Source of the DNA: an uncultured Candidatus Saccharibacteria bacterium
Lineage (GTDB): Bacteria > Patescibacteriota > Saccharimonadia > Saccharimonadales > Saccharimonadaceae
Assembly: GCA_947302125.1 (NCBI GenBank)
Contig: CAMYUL010000004.1
Span: 29,507 to 93,506 of the forward strand
Reading direction: 5' to 3'
DNA: 64,000 nucleotides
A program made the translations under genes and the position numbers. The notes below the pieces were generated by a model. The model was given only the letters and a program-made list of their open reading frames with translations. It did no database searches and had not been told where the DNA came from. Positions within the stretch are counted from its first letter, which is position 1. Each line of letters starts with the position of its first letter. Shown here one piece after another: positions 52,746 to 61,252 of this stretch.

Positions 52746-52964
52746 ATGTCTATCAAAGTTACAAGAAAAGATCAAGGCGAGGCCAATGAGAACATCATTC
52801 GCCGCTTCAACCGCAAGGTTTTACAGAGCGGTATTATGCCTCTTGCCAAGTCTCAGATGCGCTTCTCTAAGCCTATTTCCAAGCGTGAACGCCGCAAAAA
52901 GGCAATTCTCCGCGAGATCAGAAAAGCTGAGAAGGCCGAGAGAATTAAGCTAGGTCTTAAGTAA
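52746..52964 (+). CDS. rpsU: Ribosomal protein S21
   Basis: The 72-residue basic protein (SIKVTRKDQGEANENIIRRF, then a Lys/Arg-rich C-terminal helix with SKRERRKKAILREI) is bS21. The correct start is the ATG at 52746, 9 nt after the TATAAT at 52731-52736; an out-of-frame ATG at 52738 encodes an unrelated frame. bS21 sits next to the anti-Shine-Dalgarno region of 16S, which is relevant to an organism with so many leaderless-type starts. Confidence 0.93.
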   Translation: MSIKVTRKDQGEANENIIRRFNRKVLQSGIMPLAKSQMRFSKPISKRERRKKAILREIRKAEKAERIKLGLK

Positions 52965-52970
52965 ATCTTC

Positions 52971-53000
52971 AAAAATACTGCGAACCTCGCAGTATTTTTT
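52971..53000. terminator. Bidirectional terminator between rpsU and recJ
   Basis: AAAAATACTGCGA and TCGCAGTATTTTTT pair almost perfectly with a 3-4 nt loop. It serves convergent rpsU and recJ. Confidence 0.88.
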
Positions 53001-54667
53001 TATTCAATCCCTACGATTCGACCCTCTACGCTTCTCGTCCCCTGCCATTCGTTTTCCATCACTGTGATCAAGATGTTTGCGCTCTCCCCCATCTCCACCT
53101 CAAACCACGTTTTCTCGGCATAAAACGCCACTAGTTTCATTGTCTTACCATCCGCCCCCTTTACTAGCATTCTTAAATGTTTCCCGTCTGCACCCATCTT
53201 AGAAACATCAAGCACCGTCACGTCGCGCAGCAAAAACACCGGCTCCAAATTCCCCTCCCCCCAAGGCTCCAGCGACTTTAGCTCTTCTAATAACTCTAGA
53301 TTAAATTCTGACAAATCCTTCGTCACAACATCTATATCTCGCCTCAAGAATCTTTCCTGGTTGACCAGCTTCAAACTCCCATAATAATCATTCATTCTCT
53401 TGCAAAATTCCGAATAATTCTCTGCGCTTAGCCTCACACCCGCCGCCGCCGCATGTCCGCCTCCAGAGATTAATAGCTCCTGACAACTTGCCAAAGCTTT
53501 TGCCAGATTATACTCGCCAAAACTTCGGCCGCTCCCCTTAAGGTCGCCATCTATTTCCGCCAGCACAAAGCATGGCTTCTTATATCTCTCTGTTAATCGT
53601 CCAGCAATAATCCCCAGCACCCCCTCATGCCAGTCACCCTTTACAATCAGCACCGGATCTCCATCATCACCCCTATTTTCTATCTCGGCTACCGCCGCCT
53701 GTTGCTGTTTACGACGCTCAGAGTTTAGACGATTTAATTCCTCGGCCACCCCTGCTGCTTCTACCTTAGAATCCGTCGTCAGTAATTTTAATGCTAGTTC
53801 CGCCGTTTCCATCCGTCCAGCCGCATTTAGTCTTGGCCCAATCTGGAACCCAACTGCCTCCGAAGATAGTCGCTTCACAGCAGCCACCTGCATCAAGGCT
53901 AGAAGCCCCGGCCTCCGCGTCTTACCCAGCACTATCAACCCGTAATAACAAATCACCCTATTTATCGCCGACATCGGCATCGAATCACACATCGTTCCAA
54001 TCGCCGCCAGATCCATCAGCCACTTCTCTTGCCCCTCCGAAATCTCCCCCTTATCCGCCAAGAATTTTGCCAACATAAACACCACTCCCGCCCCTGATAA
54101 ATCTGCAAGCTCTGCAATATTATCGGTCGCTGGCCTCTTCCCCTCAGCAATCTCTGCCTGCACCCTTAGCGCCTTCTTTCTAAAATCCGGCCGCTTCGGA
54201 TTTACTACCGCCACCGCCGCAGCCGGCACCTCAGACGACAGCTCGTGGTGGTCCGTCACCACTGTATCTATCTTGGCATTAGCCAATTTCTTGATAATCT
54301 CCGCATTATTTGACCCGCAGTCCACCGTAATTACGAGCGTCACCCCCTCAGACACCGCCCTTTCGACTAACCGCTCACTCATCCCATATCCATCTAAAAA
54401 CCGGTCAGGAAGCATTGTGGAGACGTCAGAAACCCCGATTAACCGCATAATTTCGCAAAAAATCGCCGTCGCCGTCACCCCGTCAACGTCATAATCCCCA
54501 TAGATCAACACTTTCTCCCCAGCATCCCGCGCCTTCAAAATCCGCGAAACCGCTTTTTCTACATCTGGTAATTCTCCGCAAAGCCCGGACAAGACCTCAT
54601 ATTTTGGATGCAAAAAGTCCTCGCTCACCCCCCGTTTTTTAAGGAGTTCGTCAAACAGCTTGCTCAT
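53000..54667 (-). CDS. recJ: Single-strand-specific 5'-3' exonuclease RecJ
   Basis: The DHH phosphoesterase signatures are present: VLIYGDYDVDGVTATAIF, VITVDCGSNN, VVTDHHELS and, in the DHHA1 part, GSGRSFGEYNLAKAL and GGGHAAAAGVRL. An OB-fold follows toward the C-terminus. The 555 residues are typical. It is coupled to the winged-helix gene upstream, whose stop overlaps its ATG. Confidence 0.95.
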   Translation of the reverse strand: MSKLFDELLKKRGVSEDFLHPKYEVLSGLCGELPDVEKAVSRILKARDAGEKVLIYGDYDVDGVTATAIFCEIMRLIGVSDVSTMLPDRFLDGYGMSERLVERAVSEGVTLVITVDCGSNNAEIIKKLANAKIDTVVTDHHELSSEVPAAAVAVVNPKRPDFRKKALRVQAEIAEGKRPATDNIAELADLSGAGVVFMLAKFLADKGEISEGQEKWLMDLAAIGTMCDSMPMSAINRVICYYGLIVLGKTRRPGLLALMQVAAVKRLSSEAVGFQIGPRLNAAGRMETAELALKLLTTDSKVEAAGVAEELNRLNSERRKQQQAAVAEIENRGDDGDPVLIVKGDWHEGVLGIIAGRLTERYKKPCFVLAEIDGDLKGSGRSFGEYNLAKALASCQELLISGGGHAAAAGVRLSAENYSEFCKRMNDYYGSLKLVNQERFLRRDIDVVTKDLSEFNLELLEELKSLEPWGEGNLEPVFLLRDVTVLDVSKMGADGKHLRMLVKGADGKTMKLVAFYAEKTWFEVEMGESANILITVMENEWQGTRSVEGRIVGIE

Positions 54668-54966
54668 TAGCCGATAGTCTTACTCTGACCCTTGTTAGAA
54701 GATAATTGCTGACTCTTAATCACCATACTCTGCAGCTCTTTTAGGAGCGGAAATTGCTTATTCGTCTGATAAATCTGCGTATTTCCCTTCTTTGTCACAA
54801 TCACAAAATTCCCCCGCTCTAACCGCTTCAACTCTCTTTGAATATTCCCCGGATCTTCCTTGATTAACTTCGATAGACCTCTGACGTGAGTCCTAAAATC
54901 TGGATACTTAGCAAAAACAACTAGAATCTTTCTGCGCACTCTGGATGTAATAAAAACGTCTAACAT
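54667..54966 (-). CDS. Small winged-helix DNA-binding protein
   Basis: The 99 residues begin MLDVFITSRVRRKILVVFAK and continue with an HTH (THVRGLSKLIKEDPGNIQRE) and a wing (GNFVIVTKKGNTQIYQTNKQ). This ArsR/MarR-like layout is common in CPR genomes. The start is the ATG at 54966, preceded by GCGAGG; an earlier in-frame GTG overlaps the promoter region. Being co-transcribed with recJ it could autoregulate that unit. No ligand-binding or cysteine motif is visible. Confidence 0.82.
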   Translation of the reverse strand: MLDVFITSRVRRKILVVFAKYPDFRTHVRGLSKLIKEDPGNIQRELKRLERGNFVIVTKKGNTQIYQTNKQFPLLKELQSMVIKSQQLSSNKGQSKTIG

Positions 54967-55054
54967 TTTACCTCGCTTTTTCTTTCCTCTATTATACACC
55001 ACCCTTAGTCATTTTTACAACACTTTTCTTCGTGTAAAATGCTATAATAAGGCT

Positions 55055-57010
55055 ATGTTCTGCGAGGTGATACCTATCCGACTTTTTCGTGAAGATGGTG
55101 GGGTCTTGACCTATTCTTTTGACGCCTCTGCCCCTGTAAAAATCGGCCAAATCGTCGAAATCCCTCTCGGCAAGAGCAAAACTTACGGCATTGTCACAAA
55201 AATCGTAAAAAACGTCGATTTCAAGACTAGGGACATCTTAAAAATCCTCTATGACGAGCCGCTCCCACCCCATATTATCAAGGCAATTTTCTGGCTTTCA
55301 GAATATTATCTAGTTCCACTACCCCTGTCAGCTAAACTCTTCTTACCTCAAGGTCTCGGCAAAAATAGGTGTCAAAAAGCCACGACAAGTACACCCATCA
55401 CCTCTATAAAAATCGCTGACATCCCTCTAAACACCGCTCAAAACCGCGCCCTAAAGGAATTACGGACCGCAGAAAGCGCTACTAAATTACTCCACGGCAT
55501 CACCGGCTCTGGCAAAACCAACATCTACCTCAGCCTCGCTAAGGAGGCTTATTCAACCAAAAAATCGACTATCCTCCTCGTCCCAGAAATCGCCCTCACC
55601 TCTCAGCTCGTCCAAGTTTTTGAAAAAACCTTCGGAAAATGCGTCACTCTTATCCACTCTAATCTCACCGAGGCCGAGCGTCATCTTATCTGGGAAAATA
55701 TCTTAAAATCTAAAGCCCCCCAGATTATTATCGGACCCCGTTCTGCCCTTCTCTCCCCCGTCAAAGACCTTGGCTTAATTATTATTGATGAGGCTCACGA
55801 ATCTACTTATTTTCAGGAAAACACCCCTAAATATTCCGCCCTCCGCCTGGCTAGTTTTATCGCCAGCACCGAGAAAATTTCCTGCATTTACGGCACCGCT
55901 ACCCCTCTTATTTCCGATTACTATCTCGCCGGTCAAAAAGACGCTATCATCACTTTGTCCGAAAAAGCCAAAACCGATGCCAAGCCACCTAAGTTTCACC
56001 TTATCTCTCTCAAAAATCGTGAGAATTTCATCAAAAATCGTTATTTTTCCGATCAGCTCTTAGCAGCCATTGAAGAAAACCTCAAAAGTGGCCACCAAAC
56101 CCTAATTTTTCACAATCGCCGTGGCTCCGCACCCCTCACTCTCTGCGAAGAATGTGGCTGGCAAGCTCTCTGCCCTAACTGCTTCTTACCTCTTACTCTT
56201 CATTCTGATACTTACACCTTAATGTGCCACACCTGCGGCCACACTTGCCCTGTTCCAAAATCCTGCCCAGATTGCAAGACCCCTGGAATTATCCATAAGG
56301 GCTTCGGCACCAAATTACTAGAACAAGAGTTAAAAAAGTTGTTCAAGGACGCCAGTGTTATCCGCTTTGATGCTGATAATGCCAAGAGTGACACTCTTGC
56401 CGAGAATTTCGACAAGGTCAAAAACGGCGAATTTAACATCATTATCGGCACCCAAACCGTAGCTAAGGGCCTCGACCTACCCCTATTAAAAACCGTTGGC
56501 GTCGTCCAGGCCGATGCCGGGCTCTCCCTTCCCGACTTCTCCGCCCCAGAAAAAACTTACGAGCTTTTGAATCAGGTCATCGGCCGCGTCGGCCGCGGGC
56601 ATCTCGACGCTACCGATGTTTTCATCCAGACTTACCAGCCAGAAAACCCTGTTATCACCTCCGCTATCCACTCCGATTATCAAGCCTTTTACAAAGCTAC
56701 TCTAGGCGCTAGGAAGAAGGGCCACTTCCCACCTTTCTATTATCTCGCCAAGCTCAGCGTCACTTATAAGACCGAGGCCGCCACTGTCAAAAACATCACT
56801 GCACTTTATCGCTCACTCTCTGGTACTTCTCTAGAAATTACTAAGCCTACTCCTGCTTTCCATGAACGCACCACCAGGGGCTACACCTGGCAAATCTTCC
56901 TTCGCTCCACCTCTCGCACTAAGCTTCTAAGCACCTTACGCTCCCTCCAGTCCCCTGCCAAAAACTCCGGCAACCTCCATCTCACCATCGACCCGCCTTC
57001 CCTGCTTTAG
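55055..57010 (+). CDS. priA: Primosomal replication-restart helicase PriA
   Basis: It restarts stalled forks. The DNA-binding N-terminal domain is followed by a helicase core with Walker A LLHGITGSGKTNIYL (near residue 146-160) and IIIDEAHES. The zinc region is complete: CEECGWQALCPNC, then CHTCGHTCPVPKSCPDC. FGTKLLEQELKKLF and GTQTVAKGLDLP follow. The 651 residues are slightly short for the family. The ATG at 55055 is 6 nt after the TATAAT at 55043-55048, so leaderless type. Confidence 0.95.
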   Translation: MFCEVIPIRLFREDGGVLTYSFDASAPVKIGQIVEIPLGKSKTYGIVTKIVKNVDFKTRDILKILYDEPLPPHIIKAIFWLSEYYLVPLPLSAKLFLPQGLGKNRCQKATTSTPITSIKIADIPLNTAQNRALKELRTAESATKLLHGITGSGKTNIYLSLAKEAYSTKKSTILLVPEIALTSQLVQVFEKTFGKCVTLIHSNLTEAERHLIWENILKSKAPQIIIGPRSALLSPVKDLGLIIIDEAHESTYFQENTPKYSALRLASFIASTEKISCIYGTATPLISDYYLAGQKDAIITLSEKAKTDAKPPKFHLISLKNRENFIKNRYFSDQLLAAIEENLKSGHQTLIFHNRRGSAPLTLCEECGWQALCPNCFLPLTLHSDTYTLMCHTCGHTCPVPKSCPDCKTPGIIHKGFGTKLLEQELKKLFKDASVIRFDADNAKSDTLAENFDKVKNGEFNIIIGTQTVAKGLDLPLLKTVGVVQADAGLSLPDFSAPEKTYELLNQVIGRVGRGHLDATDVFIQTYQPENPVITSAIHSDYQAFYKATLGARKKGHFPPFYYLAKLSVTYKTEAATVKNITALYRSLSGTSLEITKPTPAFHERTTRGYTWQIFLRSTSRTKLLSTLRSLQSPAKNSGNLHLTIDPPSLL

Positions 57011-57060
57011 CCCTTACGCTTATGCTTGAGAAGATGCTCAAAAAATGCTATAATCACCTT

Positions 57061-57633
57061 ATGAATATCATCACTACCCCAGATCCCCGTCTCCGTCAGA
57101 AGTCGACTAAGGTCGGTGTTATTGATGATGGAATCAAAGATGTTATCGCGGAAATGCTCAAAAACTCCCTTGAGTGGGAGAAAGATCACCCGCACGAGCT
57201 CTCTGCCGCCATGGCCGCGCCTCAGCTCGGCATCAACAAGCGCATTATTATCGTCCGCGATGATCTAGACGATAAGAATAATAACAGCTTTACCGCCCTC
57301 ATCAACCCAGAAGTCATCAAGACCGAGGGTAAGACCATTACTGATTACGAGGGCTGCCTCTCTGTTCCAGAGATTTACGGCAAAGTTCCTCGCCCAGAAA
57401 AATGCAAAGTCAAGGCGATTTTGGAAGATGGCACTCCTGTTCGCATTAAAGCCGAGGGCTATCTCGCCCGTACTTTGCTCCACGAAATCGACCACTTAGA
57501 CGGCATTCTCTTTATTGACCACATCAAAGATGTTAAGGACGCTTTCTACATCATGAATAAGAAAGGCGATCTCGATCCGCTTGATTATGACAAGCACATC
57601 AAAGGCAATAAGGAGCTTTTCCCTGATGATTAA
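57061..57633 (+). CDS. def: Peptide deformylase
   Basis: It removes the N-formyl group from new proteins. Motif 1 is MAAPQLGINKRI, motif 2 is EGCLSVP (Cys ligand) and motif 3 is LLHEIDHLDG (His ligands and catalytic Glu). The start is the ATG at 57061 (MNIITTPDPRLRQKS), 6 nt after the TATAAT at 57049-57054; the upstream in-frame ATGs lie in or before the promoter. It overlaps fmt by 8 bp. Confidence 0.96.
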   Translation: MNIITTPDPRLRQKSTKVGVIDDGIKDVIAEMLKNSLEWEKDHPHELSAAMAAPQLGINKRIIIVRDDLDDKNNNSFTALINPEVIKTEGKTITDYEGCLSVPEIYGKVPRPEKCKVKAILEDGTPVRIKAEGYLARTLLHEIDHLDGILFIDHIKDVKDAFYIMNKKGDLDPLDYDKHIKGNKELFPDD

Positions 57634-58393
57634 GGTAATTTTCTTCGGTAACGGCCCTCTCGCCGACTACGCGTTAGAAGTCTTAAGAGATCGCGTCGAC
57701 ATTATTTTTCACGCCAGAACCCGTGAAGACCTAGCAGAAGTTAAACGTCTCAAGTCTGAGCACCCTGATGCCTATGGAGTGCTCGCCTCCTTCGGCGTCA
57801 TCATCAAGCAAGATGTTCTTGATCTCTTTGAGCCAGCAGGAATTTTAAACATCCATCCTTCTCTCCTTCCTCAATATCGTGGACCTTCCCCTATCGAAAC
57901 CGCCATCTTAAATGGCGACACCCAGCTCGGCGTCTCTGTTATGAAGCTTGTAAAAGCCATGGATGCCGGCCCACTTTATTATCAAACTAGCTTCACTTTC
58001 CAGGAAGACACCCCTAAACTAGCCATTTATGAGCAACTCGGAAAAGCTGGTGCCACCTGGATTGCTGATCACCTTGAAGATCTCGGCACCCCTATCCCTC
58101 AAGAGGGCGAGCCAACCTTCACTAAGATGCTTGATAAGTCCATGTCGCCCCTAGACCCTTCCAAGAAAACCGCCTCTGAGCTCCTCAATGAAATCCGCGC
58201 CTTCTCTGGCTACCCAAAGAGTAAATACGAGTTCTTTGGCCTAGACTGCACCATAATTTCTGCCCACGTCGGCGAAGATTCTCCTCTTACTTTACCTTGC
58301 AAAGACGGTACCGTCCTCTCTATTGATCAGATCCAACCTGCCGGCCGCAAAATCATGGACGCCAAATCCTTCTTAAACGGCTACGCCAAGTAG
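57626..58393 (+). CDS. fmt: Methionyl-tRNA formyltransferase
   Basis: It formylates initiator Met-tRNA using formyl-THF. The catalytic region NIHPSLLPQYRGPSPIETAI (Asn, His) and VKAMDAGPLYYQ (Asp) are intact. At 255 residues it is about 50 shorter than usual, with a reduced C-terminal tRNA-binding domain. The ATG at 57626 (MIKVIFFGNG) lies inside the def end, with AAGGAG about 11 nt upstream. Def-fmt coupling is a common bacterial arrangement. Confidence 0.92.
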   Translation: MIKVIFFGNGPLADYALEVLRDRVDIIFHARTREDLAEVKRLKSEHPDAYGVLASFGVIIKQDVLDLFEPAGILNIHPSLLPQYRGPSPIETAILNGDTQLGVSVMKLVKAMDAGPLYYQTSFTFQEDTPKLAIYEQLGKAGATWIADHLEDLGTPIPQEGEPTFTKMLDKSMSPLDPSKKTASELLNEIRAFSGYPKSKYEFFGLDCTIISAHVGEDSPLTLPCKDGTVLSIDQIQPAGRKIMDAKSFLNGYAK

Positions 58394-58458
58394 GCTCTAT
58401 CAAAATCTACATGGAAAAATCTTGCATTTTTTTGCCATAAGCACTATAATCAAAGCAT

Positions 58459-58875
58459 ATGCAATTTGACGACAATTTTCTAGCAGAGGTGGGGTTGTCA
58501 AATCTCCCCGCAGATCAAAAGTCCGCTTTTTTGGCGCACGCCCAAGAAGAGCTCGAGGTTCGTGTCGGTACCAAGATGAGCGAAGGGCTTTCCCAAGAAC
58601 AAATTTCCGAGTTTGAAGGCATTATGAACAATGACCAACAGGTTATTAGAAAAGTCGTCGCCGATCTTGGCATCGATTTCCGCCAAGACCCAATTTACCA
58701 GAAGCTACTAGCCAAATATAATCTCAGCGAAGGCACTTGGGAAGTTATTTCCGAATATCTCTCTATTAAATGGATTCAAAAAAATCGCCCAGATTACCGC
58801 GACATTGTTACTTCTGTCGCCAATGATCTTAAGGCAGAAATCAAGCAGGACGCGCCGGCTATTCTCGCCGCTTAA
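58459..58875 (+). CDS. DUF5663-like helical protein
   Basis: The 138 residues are predicted all-helical: FLAEVGLSNLPADQKSAFLA, HAQEELEVRVGTKMSEGLS, and a repeat-like second half. The first 45 residues parallel the domain in 43415-43864, so both may belong to the same CPR-restricted family. The ATG at 58459 is 8 nt after the TATAAT at 58445-58450. Function unknown. Confidence 0.7.
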   Translation: MQFDDNFLAEVGLSNLPADQKSAFLAHAQEELEVRVGTKMSEGLSQEQISEFEGIMNNDQQVIRKVVADLGIDFRQDPIYQKLLAKYNLSEGTWEVISEYLSIKWIQKNRPDYRDIVTSVANDLKAEIKQDAPAILAA

Positions 58876-58894
58876 GATGTGTTATAATTAAATT

Positions 58895-59947
58895 ATGTAT
58901 CTAGCTATAGACATCGGAGGTACCAAAACTTTAATTGCCGCTTTTAACCATCGTGGCAAAGTTATTAAGAAGCATCGCTTCAAGACTCCAGGCAACAAGA
59001 AGACCTTCCTAGCCGTCCTAGAGGCTGCCCTGATTCCCTTTTCTGTCCGCCATCGCTCTAAGATTGAGCAAGTCATTATTGCTATTCCTGGAATCATCGA
59101 GGATAATATCGCCGTCAAATTTGGCAACCGTCCTTGGAAAAACCTCGATCTAGAAAAGCAGCTCGGTCATCTGTTTGATTGCAAAATCACCCTAGAAAAC
59201 GACGCAAATCTTGCCACGGTTTTTGAAACCAGCAAGAAAAAAGGTCTCGGGCTCTATCTTACCTTCTCTACCGGTATCGGTGGCGGTCTCGCCAGAAAAG
59301 GCCAGCTTGCCAAAAACTCCGGTTCTGTCGAGCCCGGCCACACCACCTACATCTTTGATAACAAGAGCCTGGAATGGGAAGATATCGCTTCCTGTGCCGC
59401 TATTGGTGCCGTTTATGATCGTCAAGCCACCTCTGTTCGCGGCGAGTCCGCCTACGAAGATATCGCACTTCGCGTTGCCCTCGGACTCCCAGAGGTCATC
59501 CAGAAATATCATCCAGATTATATCGTTATTGGTGGACCACTCGCCAAGCTTTTCCATCACTTTAAAGCTGACCTTAGAAAAGACCTCAAGAATCTCCTCC
59601 CTAACAAGTCCCTTCCCCGTATCGTCCCCGCTCGTCGCCCTAAAGAATCCGTAATTTACGGTTGCTATCTCTTCGCTAAAGCCCGCGCCAAGAAGGCAAA
59701 GAAGTCTCAAAAGACTCGCGCTAAGACTAATATTAAGTCTTGGGACGACACTAAGAAATCTCGCCAGCTCGCCGCCGAAAACGCCAGAAAAGCCGCCAAA
59801 GAAAACGCCAAGCTTGAGAAACAAAAGCTCAAAGAAGAAATGAAAGTAATGAAGGAAAAAGCCAAGGCCCGCGCCAAACAGGCTAAGCAGGCTAAAAAGG
59901 CTAGCCGTTCTCAAGCCTCCAAGAAGGAGTCCCGTGGCCGGAAATAG
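58895..59947 (+). CDS. ROK-family sugar kinase-like protein with a Lys/Ala-rich tail
   Basis: An N-terminal ASKHA fold has LAIDIGGTKTLIAAF (phosphate 1), IAIPGII, LENDANLATV and FSTGIGGGLARKG. The ROK zinc motif (CxCGxxGCxE) is missing; EPGHTTYIFDN and DIASCAAIG occupy that region. From about residue 265 the protein turns into about 85 residues of Lys/Ala/Glu helix (KLKEEMKVMKEKAKARAKQA), similar in composition to the basic half of the protein at 1988-3016. Glucose or an amino sugar is a plausible substrate. The ATG is 6 nt after the TATAAT at 58883-58888. Confidence 0.82.
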   Translation: MYLAIDIGGTKTLIAAFNHRGKVIKKHRFKTPGNKKTFLAVLEAALIPFSVRHRSKIEQVIIAIPGIIEDNIAVKFGNRPWKNLDLEKQLGHLFDCKITLENDANLATVFETSKKKGLGLYLTFSTGIGGGLARKGQLAKNSGSVEPGHTTYIFDNKSLEWEDIASCAAIGAVYDRQATSVRGESAYEDIALRVALGLPEVIQKYHPDYIVIGGPLAKLFHHFKADLRKDLKNLLPNKSLPRIVPARRPKESVIYGCYLFAKARAKKAKKSQKTRAKTNIKSWDDTKKSRQLAAENARKAAKENAKLEKQKLKEEMKVMKEKAKARAKQAKQAKKASRSQASKKESRGRK

Positions 59948-60389
59948 CTCCGACCTTAGATTTGTTCATCAACTTATCGCTGACTATCCAGAATTCCGCT
60001 TTCGCTTAAACGCCAAGCGGTTTTCTTATCGTCAAAACACCATTTTTGCGGGTCCACCCCAACCGTTTTTTGGCCTTCAGACGCTCCACGAGCTCGGTCA
60101 CGCGTTAAAAGGCCACCAAGACTATATCACACACGTTGATCGCATAAAAATCGAACGTGAGGCCTGGGAGACTGCAAAAACGGTATATCAAAAATACCTG
60201 AACCAGGCCAAAACCAACCCAGAATTAGCCAAAATCCTCCCCGAGTGGGACGATGACTATGTCGAAGACTGCCTCGACACCTATCGTGACTGGCTTCACG
60301 CAAACTCTAAGTGCAAAAAATGTGGCCTCACCCGCTATCAAACCACCGATGGCCACTATCACTGCCCCCATTGCGAAAACTTTGCCTAG
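59934..60389 (+). CDS. HExxH metallopeptidase-like protein with a zinc ribbon
   Basis: TLHELGHALKGH (His52, Glu53, His56) is a zincin active-site helix, similar to ImmA/IrrE- or SprT-like peptidases. A four-cysteine ribbon at the C-terminus (Cys127, 130, 144, 147: CKKCG, then HYHCPHC) recalls the SprT arrangement. The 151 residues start at a GTG (59934) with AAGGAG just upstream, overlapping the ROK gene end by 14 bp. The substrate is unknown. Confidence 0.7.
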   Translation: MAGNSSDLRFVHQLIADYPEFRFRLNAKRFSYRQNTIFAGPPQPFFGLQTLHELGHALKGHQDYITHVDRIKIEREAWETAKTVYQKYLNQAKTNPELAKILPEWDDDYVEDCLDTYRDWLHANSKCKKCGLTRYQTTDGHYHCPHCENFA

Positions 60390-60411
60390 GACTCTTTTTA
60401 TGCACAAAAAA

Positions 60412-60439
60412 ATTGAGCAATCTCGCAGCTTTGCTCAAT
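60412..60439 (-). terminator. Hairpin after the metallopeptidase gene
   Basis: ATTGAGCAA and TTGCTCAAT are exact 9-bp arms. The T-run is on the minus-strand side (plus-strand As at 405-412 of the 60 kb block). The rest of 60440-60547 is A/T-rich and contains a TTTTTTTGTTCGGGAAAT segment but no gene. Confidence 0.5.
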
Positions 60440-60547
60440 TATGATACCTCTATTATATATCACCAGATGTATAATGTCAACGCTTTTTTTAATTTTTTTG
60501 TTCGGGAAATCCGAAAATATTATAACATATTTTTTACCAAAAACGTA

Positions 60548-60576
60548 TTGACAAAACGGAAGCGGTATGATATAAT
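60548..60576 (+). promoter_or_regulatory. Consensus promoter for the KGG protein
   Basis: TTGACA (60548-60553), a 17-nt spacer and TATAAT (60571-60576) are both perfect consensus hexamers, the best promoter of a protein gene in the window. The leader of about 60 nt contains a CCCTTAAAAAGGG hairpin. Confidence 0.9.
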
Positions 60577-60642
60577 GTGACCATAACCCTTAAAAAGGGA
60601 TTGTTTATTAGTATAAAATGGTGGGCAGAAACGGAGCAAGAT

Positions 60643-60846
60643 ATGGCTGGTACTCGTAATGGTGGCCTTAAAGCTGCTGACACCAACCGTGCTAAATACG
60701 GCAAAGAGTTTTACGCTCAGATCGGCCGCAAGGGTGGCAAAAATGGCCACACTGGTGGTTTTGCCGCTAACCCAGCTCTAGCTCGCATTGCCGGTGCTAA
60801 AGGTGGTCGCATCTCCCGTCGTGGACCTGCAAAGAAATCTGTCTAA
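60643..60846 (+). CDS. Small Gly/Lys-rich KGG-motif (GsiB-like) protein
   Basis: The 67 residues contain repeated GRKGGKNG, GAKGGRISRRG and RNGGLKAADTNRAKYG patterns, like con-10/GsiB stress proteins that carry KGG repeats and stay unfolded. The start is the ATG at 60643 (MAGTRNGG), with GGAG 7 nt upstream; the longer frame from 60577 lies in the leader. A perfect-consensus promoter and strong terminator imply high expression. A basic nucleic-acid-binding role is also possible. It is not L27. Confidence 0.75.
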   Translation: MAGTRNGGLKAADTNRAKYGKEFYAQIGRKGGKNGHTGGFAANPALARIAGAKGGRISRRGPAKKSV

Positions 60847-60860
60847 TTAGATTTCGCGAT

Positions 60861-60895
60861 AAAATAGGACTTCTCGTTGAGGAAGTCCTATTTTT
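60861..60895 (+). terminator. Terminator of the KGG gene
   Basis: AATAGGACTTC and GAAGTCCTATT pair around a 7-9 nt loop and are followed by five Ts. Confidence 0.88.
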
Positions 60896-60907
60896 CTATC
60901 ATGATAA

Positions 60908-60932
60908 TAAAAAAGAACCCTAGAAGGGCCTT
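60908..60932 (-). terminator. Terminator of the tRNA-Ala/tRNA-Ile unit
   Basis: CCCT and AGGG around a 3-nt loop are followed on the minus strand by a TTCTTTTTT run, about 50 nt past the tRNA-Ile end. The stem is short. Confidence 0.5.
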
Positions 60933-60976
60933 TTTATATGGTGGAGTGCCGAGTGGGGGGACACCGGCACCCCATG

Positions 60977-61053
60977 TGGTGGGGATATGTGGACTTGAAC
61001 CACAGACCTCGTCATTATCAGTGACGCGCTCTAACCAGCTGAGCTATATCCCC
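60977..61053 (-). tRNA. tRNA-Ile (anticodon GAT)
   Basis: The acceptor is GGGGATA/TATCCCC, the D-arm has AGCTCAGCTGGTTAGAGC, the anticodon loop is CTGATAA (anticodon GAT), the T-arm contains GGTTCAAGTCC, and CCA is encoded. It follows tRNA-Ala on the same strand after 33 nt. Confidence 0.94.
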
Positions 61054-61086
61054 ACAGATAAAGCGCTGGTACAAGTTCAAGCAAAT

Positions 61087-61163
61087 TGGTGGAGCAACAG
61101 GGATTCAAACCCTGGACCTCCGCCTTGCAAAGGCGGCGCTCTAATCAGCTGAGCTATTGCCCC
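61087..61163 (-). tRNA. tRNA-Ala (anticodon TGC)
   Basis: The acceptor is GGGGCAA/TTGCTCC with one G-T pair, the anticodon loop is TTTGCAA (anticodon TGC), the T-arm contains GGTTTGAATCC, and CCA is encoded. The Ala-Ile pair is usually found in the 16S-23S spacer, but here lies about 2.8 kb from the 16S gene with protein genes of both orientations between. Confidence 0.94.
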
Positions 61164-61252
61164 GCAGATGCTTGCCTTGTTCCCCTATTATATCGCACTT
61201 TAATGATTTTGTAAACCCAAAAATTCATCTACTTTCATGCTATAATAGCCCC

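Noticed and set aside
60643-60846. Ribosomal protein L27, because of its basic Gly-rich start and the presence of rplU in the window
   Set aside because: The L27 signature (HKKGGGSTRNGRD and the following conserved core) is absent; KGG repeats fit a GsiB-like protein.
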